A stretch of 7,441 bases of DNA from positions 1 through 7,441 of the forward strand of contig JAKPBL010000446.1 in the NCBI GenBank assembly GCA_029778965.1, given 5' to 3'. A program made the translations under genes and the position numbers. Source of the DNA: Bacteroidota bacterium (GTDB lineage: Bacteria > Bacteroidota > Bacteroidia > Chitinophagales > Chitinophagaceae). Positions 1 through 5,526 of the stretch are shown one piece after another (within the stretch, counting starts at the first letter, position 1; the number at the start of each line of letters is the position of its first letter). The notes beneath the pieces are model-generated. The model was not told the DNA's origin. It did not search any database and worked only from the letters and a program-made list of their open reading frames with translations.

Positions 1-100
1 TACATCCAGGTGTTTTTATAAGGCGATCCTTTTTTCTTTTCTTTGCCGTGAATATAATCCCGTCGGTTTTTGACGATTCCAGCAATTTGAATAAAAATAG

Positions 101-928
101 ATGAAAAATATCCTATTCGGCCTATTTCTGCTTCTCGCCCGCCCTGTACTTAGCCAGTACTACTATAAAGACCTGGTTTCCACCCGGCAAACCGCTCAAC
201 AGTTTATGCTGCTGAAAAACGCAGGCATTAAAAAAGTAGTGCTGCATAGTTTCGACGGCAATTCGGGCGAAGCGGCCGGCTTCAGCATCGAGCAGGTGCT
301 TGATGGCAGCCGCAACACACTTACCACCGTTACACAAACACCCGGGCTGGGCAACAGCTACCTGGTGGCCAGCTATAACGGCAACGGGCAACTGGTCAGC
401 ACCACCGACAGTGCTGAAAATGCCGTCGGCAATACGCGTTATTCGTACGATGCCGCCGGCAGGCTCGTGGGCATCAGCAGCACCAGCCGCTCGGATAATA
501 TCGCCACTACCGAAACGCACCTGTACACCTATACTGCCGACGGCCGGCCCGAAGGGATGCTGCGCATCCGTAATGAAAAAGACAGCAGTGTGATCAGTTT
601 CCTGCCCGATGAGAACGGCCGGGTAGGCGAAGAGAAGACATTGCGGTCAACCCTTCCCACACCCTCCTATTACTATTACCATGATACCGATGGCCGGTTG
701 ACCGATATCGTACGGTTCAATGTGCGCGCCAACCGCCTGCTGCCCGATTATATGTTTGAATACAATGCCGAGGGGCAACTGAAAAAAACCACCATCGTAC
801 CTGAAGGCAGCAACGAATACCAGGTGTGGTACTACCAGTACGCTCCCGGAGGATTGCGGAAAATGGACCTGGTGTACGACAAAAGGCAGCAGCTCATGGG
901 TAAGGTAGAATACGAATATACCCGCTGA
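101..928 (+). CDS. Secreted YD-repeat-like protein of unknown function
   Basis: A 275-residue protein with an N-terminal signal peptide: a basic start (MKN), a hydrophobic core at about residues 4-17, and likely cleavage near residues 18-19 (VLSQ before YYYKD). It is therefore predicted to reach the periplasm or outer surface. From residue 90 to the end it carries degenerate YD/RHS-type repeats of the form Y-x-Y-(D/N)-x-x-G-(R/Q)-L: around 91-99 (SYNGNGQL), 114-124 (YSYDAAGRL), 142-149 (YTYTADGR), 191-201 (YYHDTDGRL), 219-228 (FEYNAEGQL), with weaker copies near 169-175 and 246-254. Such repeats form strand-turn-strand units that build beta-sheet shells in RHS proteins. Here there are too few for a full shell, and no C-terminal toxin domain is present. 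Short secreted proteins like this are common in Bacteroidota and are usually left hypothetical. The gene stands alone and converges on the next gene with only 2 bp between stop codons. The reading frame is secure; the function is not known. Confidence 0.85.
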   Translation: MKNILFGLFLLLARPVLSQYYYKDLVSTRQTAQQFMLLKNAGIKKVVLHSFDGNSGEAAGFSIEQVLDGSRNTLTTVTQTPGLGNSYLVASYNGNGQLVSTTDSAENAVGNTRYSYDAAGRLVGISSTSRSDNIATTETHLYTYTADGRPEGMLRIRNEKDSSVISFLPDENGRVGEEKTLRSTLPTPSYYYYHDTDGRLTDIVRFNVRANRLLPDYMFEYNAEGQLKKTTIVPEGSNEYQVWYYQYAPGGLRKMDLVYDKRQQLMGKVEYEYTR

Positions 929-930
929 CC

Positions 931-1917
931 TTAGCCGTTCAGGGAAGCCATCAAATGCTCAGCATAACGTCCGCCCGCTACCTTGCCGGTGAAAACAGTT
1001 TCCAGCAACCGGAGATCATCGGCCGATAACGTCAGGCTCGCCGCGGCTGCATTCTCTTCGAGATATTTCATCTTTTTGGTGCCGGGAATGGGGAAGATAT
1101 ACTCCCCCTGGGCCATCACCCAGGCCAGCGCCAGTTTGGCGGTGGTAGTGCCTTTTTCTACAGCGAGGTTTTCAACCAGCTTCAGCAGCTCAAGGTTTTT
1201 TTGAAAGTTTTCGCCCTGGAACCGCGGACTGTTCCGCCGATGGTCGTCGGGCGCGAAATCGTCGGGCGACCTGAACTGGCCGGTGAGGAAACCGCGCCCC
1301 AGCGGACTATAGGCAACGAACGCGACACCTAACTCGCGGCAGGCCTGCAGCATGCCGTCTTCGGGCTCGCGCGACCAGAGGGAATACTCGCTTTGCACAG
1401 CCGTTATGGAGTGCACTGCATGGGCTTTGCGAAGCGTTTCGACCGATACCTCGCTGAGGCCTATGCCGCGGATCTTTCCTTCTTTTACCAGGTCGCTCAT
1501 CGCGCCGATGGTGTCTTCGACAGGCACGCTTCGGTCGCGGCGGTGCACATAATACAGGTCTATAACGTCAATGCCTAAGCGCTGAAGGCTGCCTTCGCAG
1601 CTTTTGCGTACATATTCCGGGTTGCCGTTTACGCCGCGCGACAGGCTGTTGGGTTCGCGGGTAATGCCGAATTTAGTGGCGATGGTAATGTTGTTGCGGT
1701 GCTTTTTCAACGCTTTTCCCACCAGCGTTTCGTTGGTGTACGGACCGTACATATCGGCGGTATCCCAGAAAAGAATACCCAGCTCTACTGCCCGGTCGAG
1801 CACGCGAAGGCTTTCCGCGTCGTCGCCTTCACCATAAAATTCACTCATGCCCATACAGCCGAGCCCCAGGCGCGAAGTAACCAGCCCCTGGCTGCCCAAT
1901 GGTTTTTGTTCTATCAT
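931..1917 (-). CDS. Aldo/keto reductase (NADPH-dependent oxidoreductase)
   Basis: A 328-residue cytoplasmic aldo/keto reductase, the usual length for bacterial members that reduce aldehydes or ketones with NAD(P)H. The full catalytic tetrad is visible: D52 and Y57 in DTADMYG, K82 in ATKFG, and H125 in YYVHRRD. The N-terminal strand ([19 protein letters not shown]), the [10 protein letters not shown] loop at 204-213 and the IPGTKK cofactor-phosphate motif at 277-282 are also present. It resembles the AKR family often annotated as general stress or YakC/IolS-like reductases; the substrate cannot be told. I chose the ATG at 1917 because the family signature begins right after it (MIEQKPLGS). The frame stays open to an ATG at 2187, but the extra 90 residues match nothing in the family and lie antisense to the neighbouring gene's signal peptide and Rossmann fold. 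It is divergent from the Gfo/Idh/MocA gene across 42 bp, so the two may share control, although no functional link is shown. Confidence 0.93.
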   Translation of the reverse strand: MIEQKPLGSQGLVTSRLGLGCMGMSEFYGEGDDAESLRVLDRAVELGILFWDTADMYGPYTNETLVGKALKKHRNNITIATKFGITREPNSLSRGVNGNPEYVRKSCEGSLQRLGIDVIDLYYVHRRDRSVPVEDTIGAMSDLVKEGKIRGIGLSEVSVETLRKAHAVHSITAVQSEYSLWSREPEDGMLQACRELGVAFVAYSPLGRGFLTGQFRSPDDFAPDDHRRNSPRFQGENFQKNLELLKLVENLAVEKGTTTAKLALAWVMAQGEYIFPIPGTKKMKYLEENAAAASLTLSADDLRLLETVFTGKVAGGRYAEHLMASLNG

Positions 1918-1959
1918 AAACGTCGATTTATAGATATCTTTCAAGGGTAAAACAATCGT
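1918..1959. promoter_or_regulatory. Divergent promoter region, weak -7 matches
   Basis: This 42-bp gap must hold, or adjoin, the promoters of both the aldo/keto reductase (leftward) and the Gfo/Idh/MocA gene (rightward). TATCTTTC at 1935-1942 (+) and TACCCTTG at 1949-1942 (-) each differ from the Bacteroidota consensus TAnnTTTG at one position. Neither has a TTG at the expected 19-bp distance; the rightward one has TTTG at 1905-1908, 26 bp away, which is too far. The two candidate elements meet head to head at 1942. Placement is tentative. Confidence 0.3.
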
Positions 1960-3035
1960 ATGACGCGAAAGTTCATTGTACTGGCCGCGCTCTGCGCATG
2001 CGTACTGCCTGCCGGCGCCCAGGAATTGCTGAAAGTGGTCATTGCCGGCCTCAGCCACGATCACGCTCACCAGGTGATGAACCAGTGGAAGCGCGGCGAA
2101 GTAGTCATCGCCGGCATTGTTGAAACCGATGCCGGCCTGGTGGCGCGTTACAAGAAATCGTATGCATTGCCCGATACGTTGTTTCATACAAATCTCGCGT
2201 TATTGCTCGACCGGGAAAAGCCCGATGCCGTGCTGGCTTATAACGCCATTGCCGCCCACCTGGACGTGGTGGAGGCCTGCGCCCCGCGCGGCGTGCCGGT
2301 AATGGTGGAAAAGCCCCTGGCCACCACCGTGAAAGATGCGGAGAAAATAGCAGCGCTGAGCCGCCGCTATAACGTGCCGGTACTGACCAATTATGAAACC
2401 ACCTGGTATGCCAGCAACCAGCAATTGTACGAGATGTACATACCGGCAAGGCCATTGGCGCCATTCGGAAAATGGTGGTGCACGACGGCCACGAGGGACC
2501 AAAAGAAATCGGCTGCAGCCCGGAAGTCCTGGCCTGGCTGACCGACCCCGTGCTCAATGGTGGCGGCGCCTCGCGCGATTTCGGCTGCTACGGCGCCAAC
2601 CTGATGACCTGGCTGATGCGCGGGCAGGCGCCCCTTGCAATAACGGCTACCATTAAACGAATCAAGCCCGAAGTATATCCGAAAGTGGATGACGATGCGG
2701 TGATTGTGCTGGAATACCCCAATGCGACCGGTATCATCGAAGCCAGTTGGAACTGGCCTTATTCGATCAAAGACCTGGAAGTGTTCGGCGTCGGCGGTTA
2801 CCTGCAGGCGCAGGATGGCAATCATATACGCCGGCGGTTGCGATCGGCCTATGAGCAGGTAGACACGAAGGCACCTGCCTATGCCGACAACCTGGTGTAC
2901 CTGCGCGATTACCTGGCAGGAAAAATAAAAGACCGGAACGATTTAAGCTCTTTGGAAAACAACCTGCTGGTGGTAAGAATTCTTGAAGCGGCGAGTGAAT
3001 CTGCGCGAACGGGGAAAAAAGTATATCTGCGCTGA
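1960..3035 (+). pseudogene. Exported Gfo/Idh/MocA oxidoreductase, interrupted by a -1 frameshift
   Basis: Two reading frames together make one Gfo/Idh/MocA-family oxidoreductase. Frame 1 (from ATG 1960) gives a signal peptide (residues 1-20, ending PAGAQ), a Rossmann half starting [15 protein letters not shown], and the family EKP motif at residues 117-119 (MVEKPLA), the lysine being the usual catalytic/cofactor residue. After Y160 the frame turns to nonsense and stops at 2541. The correct protein resumes in another frame at 2445 (GKAIGAIRKMVVHDGHEG) and runs to TGA 3033-3035 with the alpha/beta C-terminal domain. One extra A at 2440/2441 would give YNTGKAIGAIRK and a clean 358-residue protein. 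No slippery heptamer is present, so this is a deletion or a sequencing error rather than programmed frameshifting. The dinucleotide-binding loop is GLSHDHAH, not GxGxxG. Members act on sugars or related polyols with NAD(P); substrate unknown. The export signal is seen, the periplasmic location inferred. Confidence 0.85.
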
Positions 3036-3038
3036 TGG

Positions 3039-3824
3039 TCAGGGCAACCTGTCAGGGGCCATTTTCCGCATCATGCCAAACATGGGGCTGAAGCCGAAGC
3101 GACTATAAAACGCACTCAGGTTAGCACCGGTATATAATACAACGGTTGCATCTGCCACTGCATTTGCGTCGAGCCAGCGGGTAACAGCCTGCATCAGCGC
3201 AACACCGATATGGTTTGACTGGAATGCAGGCAATACGATTACGTTTTTAATGTAGTAAAGTCCGGCGCCATCAGAAGTCACCAGGGCGCAACCGACGATT
3301 TTACCCTCGTATTGCGCCACTACGCCAAATACAGCCGCGTCGAGTCTTGCCGCCTTCACCGGTTCACGGTCATTCTTCCAGCCGACTGCTTCTACAAGCA
3401 TATCCTGCTCTTCTACCGTAGGCTTACGGTCAAGAATATCAACCGGCGCTGATAGCGGTTGCCGCTCATGTCCAAACTGGATGCCAGACCCAAAGCGAAT
3501 TTTGTGCTGATCAGGGTCTTCCACCAGCATTTCGCGCACATTCCACGGCCGGTCTGTTGGTGGCACAAGCACGTTACCGCCATTCTGTACAATGCGGTCA
3601 TAAAGTGCATCCACATCGCTTACAAAAACCGACAACCAGGTTCCGGGCCGCCCCTGGTCTTCCTTACAGAAAAAGACCTCTACATTGTCTTTGCCGGCGC
3701 CGCCGAAAGTGGGTGGGTCGCCCCAATCCCATACCTGGTCGAACCCGAATATATCCCGGTAATAGGCAAGGCTGCGCGCAACATCGCTGGAATAAAGAAT
3801 TGGTACACTTCGCGCAAAATGCAT
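3039..3824 (-). CDS. VOC (glyoxalase/bleomycin-resistance-like)-GNAT two-domain protein
   Basis: A 261-residue cytoplasmic protein with two recognisable halves. Residues 1-115 form a VOC domain of the bleomycin-binding-protein type: ARSVPILYSSDVARSLAYYRDIFGF at the start, GRPGTWLSVFVSDVDALYDRI in the middle and REMLVEDPDQHKIRFG at the end. Residues 125-261 form a GNAT N-acetyltransferase. Its acetyl-CoA-binding motif A is at 193-213 (KNVIVLPAFQSNHIGVAL, where N-H replaces the more usual basic-glycine of Q-x-x-G-x-G/A), and motif B is ANLSAFYSRFGFSPM at 234-248. VOC domains of this type bind or sequester ligands such as bleomycin; GNATs acetylate amines. A drug or metabolite resistance role is possible but not shown. 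ATG 3824 is the only sensible start, since the VOC core begins two residues later. The gene ends 3 bp from the convergent oxidoreductase and lies downstream of the tRNA-Leu terminator. Confidence 0.88.
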   Translation of the reverse strand: MHFARSVPILYSSDVARSLAYYRDIFGFDQVWDWGDPPTFGGAGKDNVEVFFCKEDQGRPGTWLSVFVSDVDALYDRIVQNGGNVLVPPTDRPWNVREMLVEDPDQHKIRFGSGIQFGHERQPLSAPVDILDRKPTVEEQDMLVEAVGWKNDREPVKAARLDAAVFGVVAQYEGKIVGCALVTSDGAGLYYIKNVIVLPAFQSNHIGVALMQAVTRWLDANAVADATVVLYTGANLSAFYSRFGFSPMFGMMRKMAPDRLP

Positions 3825-3829
3825 ATGTC

Positions 3830-3837
3830 CAAATTTA
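3830..3837 (-). promoter_or_regulatory. Candidate -7 element for the VOC-GNAT gene
   Basis: TAAATTTG on the minus strand matches TAnnTTTG exactly. It ends only 5 bp before the ATG at 3824, so transcription would start at or just inside the start codon, implying a leaderless mRNA. The nearest upstream TTTG (3854-3851) is 13 bp away instead of about 19, so the -33 element is poor. The alternative is readthrough from tRNA-Leu. Confidence 0.35.
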
Positions 3838-3856
3838 TTGATAATCGTGGCAAACT

Positions 3857-3880
3857 AAAAAGCCGACCATGTGGTCGGCT
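3857..3880 (-). terminator. Intrinsic terminator of tRNA-Leu(UAA)
   Basis: On the minus strand, an 8-bp perfect stem (AGCCGACC pairing with GGTCGGCT, loop ACAT) at 3880-3861 is followed by a short T run (3861-3857). It begins right at the 3' end of the tRNA-Leu gene: the last base of the encoded CCA (3880) is also the first base of the stem. Confidence 0.8.
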
Positions 3881-3882
3881 GG

Positions 3883-3969
3883 TGCCCGGGACGGGAATCG
3901 AACCCGTACTCGCTTTTTCGGCGAACAGGATTTTAAGTCCTGCGTGTCTACCAGTTCCACCACCCGGGC
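3883..3969 (-). tRNA. tRNA-Leu(UAA)
   Basis: An 87-nt type II tRNA. The acceptor stem GCCCGGG pairs with CCCGGGC, with A73 as discriminator. The D-arm region contains the leucine-type TGGTAGACACG. The anticodon stem is CAGGA/TCCTG around the loop CTTAAAA, giving anticodon TAA (reads UUA). A long variable arm (GTTCGCCGAAAAAGCGAGT region) and the T-arm GTTCGATTC complete it. The next three bases (3882-3880) read CCA, so the 3' CCA appears to be encoded, unlike in the other two tRNAs here. No convincing promoter lies between it and the tRNA-Gly terminator, so it may depend on partial readthrough or on a non-consensus promoter. Confidence 0.95.
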
Positions 3970-4001
3970 CGGCAGTGCTGATTACCGGTCAAATATCCGG
4001 C

Positions 4002-4037
4002 AAAAAAAAATTCCAAACGAAGCGTTTGGAATTTTTT
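4002..4037 (-). terminator. Strong intrinsic terminator downstream of tRNA-Gly, possibly bidirectional
   Basis: A perfect inverted repeat, AATTCCAAACG at 4009-4019 and CGTTTGGAATT at 4023-4033, has a 3-nt loop and extends by A-T pairs to about 15 bp. On the minus strand it is followed by nine T residues (4010-4002); on the plus strand it is followed by six. No plus-strand gene ends here, so its use is most likely for tRNA-Gly on the minus strand. Confidence 0.85.
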
Positions 4038-4044
4038 CGAAGTG

Positions 4045-4117
4045 AGCGGAAGACCGGGCTCGAACCGGCCACCCCAACCTTGGCAAGGTTGTGCTCTACC
4101 AAATGAGCTACTTCCGC
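4045..4117 (-). tRNA. tRNA-Gly(GCC)
   Basis: A 73-nt tRNA. The acceptor stem GCGGAAG pairs with CTTCCGC, discriminator U73. The D-arm is AGCTCATTTGGTAGAGC, the anticodon stem CAACC/GGTTG encloses the loop TTGCCAA with anticodon GCC, and the T-arm is CCGGTTCGAGCCCGG. CCA is not encoded (the next bases are CAC). A consensus promoter lies upstream at 4152-4182 and a strong terminator follows, so it is probably its own transcription unit. Confidence 0.97.
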
Positions 4118-4151
4118 TTGTTTCTAAAGAGCTGTTTTTCAATTGGGATGG

Positions 4152-4182
4152 CAAAGATAAGCACTCTGGCTTTTCTGCCAAA
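4152..4182 (-). promoter_or_regulatory. Consensus Bacteroidota promoter of tRNA-Gly
   Basis: On the minus strand, TTTG at 4182-4179, a 19-bp spacer, then TATCTTTG at 4159-4152. This matches the primary sigma consensus of Bacteroidota (TTTG about 19 bp before TAnnTTTG) exactly. The expected transcription start is about 4145, roughly 28 nt before the mature tRNA 5' end. Confidence 0.8.
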
Positions 4183-4200
4183 TTTTTCCCGCGTTTTTTC

Positions 4201-4416
4201 CTATTTATAGGTAGGCGTGAACGTTGTGTTCGCCGGAACGTTCACTTTCGGATGGCCTTTATAACGATGGGTATAAAGTCCGTAACAACCTCCCAGTACG
4301 AACGCCAGGATACAAAACACCTGCAGGTAGAACAGAAAGGTGGATGAGTTTACCCAGTTATGGGCAAAGTCTTTTTCTTGCGGATTTTCCCAGTCTTGTA
4401 CGTGATCGTGCGCCAT
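4201..4416 (-). CDS. Small single-span membrane protein, unknown function
   Basis: A 71-residue protein. The first ~25 residues are polar with His and acidic residues (MAHDHVQDWENPQEK), followed by one hydrophobic segment at about 26-48 (STFLFYLQVFCILAFVLGGCYGLY), then a short basic and Thr/Pro-rich tail ending TPTYK. One membrane helix is predicted; no family is recognised. I chose ATG 4416 over the open extension to 4458, because a perfect -7 element lies at 4443-4436, so the upstream codons would not be in the mRNA. Its start is 31 bp after the glycosyltransferase stop in the same direction, so it could also be read by co-transcription. A plausible open frame with a promoter and TM pattern supports it being real, but short length keeps some doubt. 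Confidence 0.72.
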   Translation of the reverse strand: MAHDHVQDWENPQEKDFAHNWVNSSTFLFYLQVFCILAFVLGGCYGLYTHRYKGHPKVNVPANTTFTPTYK

Positions 4417-4435
4417 AGTTATAATGATTGCATCG

Positions 4436-4443
4436 CAAAAATA
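4436..4443 (-). promoter_or_regulatory. -7 element upstream of the small membrane protein
   Basis: TATTTTTG on the minus strand, an exact TAnnTTTG match, lies between the glycosyltransferase stop codon (4448-4450) and the ATG at 4416. Expected transcription start is about 4429, giving a leader of around 12 nt. No TTG is found at 19 bp (nearest TTG at 12 bp), so the -33 part is weak. Confidence 0.5.
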
Positions 4444-4447
4444 AGGT

Positions 4448-5464
4448 TCAGGGTACAATTTCGGAAAATTGTTTCTTTCCCTTTACGAAATGTTGCCATA
4501 CCACGCTGCCGCGAAACCATCCCTGCAGGCGTTTATGGCGTTTTTTCGGGAATACCGATCGATGCCGGTGCAGCAGCAGCCACCCGAAGAAGCCAATATG
4601 CGCTTCGAGAATGGCTTTAAAATAAATGCCCTGTTTTCCGAAAAGGCTTTTCCAGGCAGAAACCGCATCGAGCAGCAGGCGCAATGGAATTTTCAGCATT
4701 ACCTGCCACCAAGGCAGGTTTTTGGCCAGCATTACCAGGTTATTGCGGAAATTCAGGAATACCTTCCATTCGTTGCCCTTGGGAAGCGTACCGCCGCCCA
4801 CATGGTAAACCACCGATTGCGGCACCGCCATAATGTTCCAGCCGGCCAGTTGAAGCCGCCAGCACAGGTCGATCTCTTCCTGGTGGGCGAAGAAAAATTC
4901 ATCGAACATACCCACCTCACGGAAGGCTTTTGCACGCACCAGCATAGCTGCACCGCTGGCCCAGAATATCGGCGCTATATCATCGTACTGCCCGTTATCG
5001 GTTTCGCAGAAATCGAAGATCCTTCCTCTCGCGAATGGATAACCGAAATGATCCAGCCATCCGCCGGCAGCGCCGGCATATTCGAATGACTGTTTATGGG
5101 CATACATCCTGATCTTGGGCTGGCAGGCCGCTGTTTGCGGATGGCTGTCGAGCCATTCGAGCATGGGCTCCAGCCATTGCGGCGTCACTTCCACATCCGA
5201 ATTCAGCAATAAGAAAAATTCGTGATCGAGCTGCTTGAGCGCTTCGTTATACCCTTTCGCAAAACCATGGTTTTTAGGCAGCGGCAGGATGCGCACCGAA
5301 GGATGGTTGGCCGCAAGCCAGGGCAGCGAATCGTCGGTCGATGCATTGTCGGCCACAACAACATCTGCCAGTGGCGTACTGTACGCGATCACCTGTGGCA
5401 GGAAGGTCTCGAGGTGGCGGCGGCCGTTCCAGTTCAATATGACGATAGCTATGCGGGCGGACAA
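4448..5464 (-). CDS. Family 2 glycosyltransferase (rhamnosyltransferase-like)
   Basis: A GT-A fold, inverting glycosyltransferase that transfers a sugar from a nucleotide-sugar donor, probably in cell-surface polysaccharide or glycan synthesis; donor and acceptor unknown. Numbering from TTG 5464 (338 residues): IAIVILNWNG at 5-14, the nucleotide-binding VVVADNASTDDS at 35-46, NHGFAKGYNEA at 65-75, the DxD-equivalent LLNSDVE at 86-92, WASGAAMLVR at 168-177 and the acidic motif HQEEIDLCWR at 194-203 with the likely catalytic base region. The C-terminal 90 residues are basic with hydrophobic stretches (about 253-270 and 286-298), suggesting peripheral membrane contact. No ATG precedes the domain. 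The longest frame begins at TTG 5485, but that codon is inside a perfect -7 promoter element, so TTG 5464, giving MSARIAIVILNWNG, is preferred. It is divergent from the histidine kinase and upstream of the small membrane protein. Confidence 0.9.
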   Translation of the reverse strand: MSARIAIVILNWNGRRHLETFLPQVIAYSTPLADVVVADNASTDDSLPWLAANHPSVRILPLPKNHGFAKGYNEALKQLDHEFFLLLNSDVEVTPQWLEPMLEWLDSHPQTAACQPKIRMYAHKQSFEYAGAAGGWLDHFGYPFARGRIFDFCETDNGQYDDIAPIFWASGAAMLVRAKAFREVGMFDEFFFAHQEEIDLCWRLQLAGWNIMAVPQSVVYHVGGGTLPKGNEWKVFLNFRNNLVMLAKNLPWWQVMLKIPLRLLLDAVSAWKSLFGKQGIYFKAILEAHIGFFGWLLLHRHRSVFPKKRHKRLQGWFRGSVVWQHFVKGKKQFSEIVP

Positions 5465-5482
5465 ACGATAAAAATTAGGGGC

Positions 5483-5490
5483 CAAAAATA
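5483..5490 (-). promoter_or_regulatory. -7 element of the glycosyltransferase gene
   Basis: TATTTTTG on the minus strand is an exact TAnnTTTG match, identical to the element before the small membrane protein. Transcription would start near 5476, leaving about 12 nt before TTG 5464. No clear TTG at 19 bp upstream. It decides the start codon, because the TTG at 5485-5483 is its last three bases. Confidence 0.55.
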
Positions 5491-5526
5491 CAGTAACCGT
5501 CTAATACGAATACCTAATTTAGTCGG

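Noticed and set aside
1918..2187. N-terminal extension of the aldo/keto reductase to an ATG at 2187
   Set aside because: The 90 extra residues do not resemble the family and lie antisense to the start of the oxidoreductase; the canonical N-terminus begins at 1917.
2430..2450. Programmed -1 ribosomal frameshift in the oxidoreductase gene
   Set aside because: No X_XXY_YYZ slippery heptamer and no obvious stimulatory hairpin; a one-base deletion explains it fully.
3459..4106. Plus-strand open frame of 215 codons
   Set aside because: It is antisense to the VOC-GNAT gene and runs through tRNA-Leu, a terminator and part of tRNA-Gly.
4042..4347. Plus-strand open frame across tRNA-Gly
   Set aside because: It overlaps the tRNA and its promoter and is antisense to the small membrane protein; composition shows no family.
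4469..5089. Plus-strand open frame of 206 codons
   Set aside because: Antisense shadow of the glycosyltransferase, which has full motif support.
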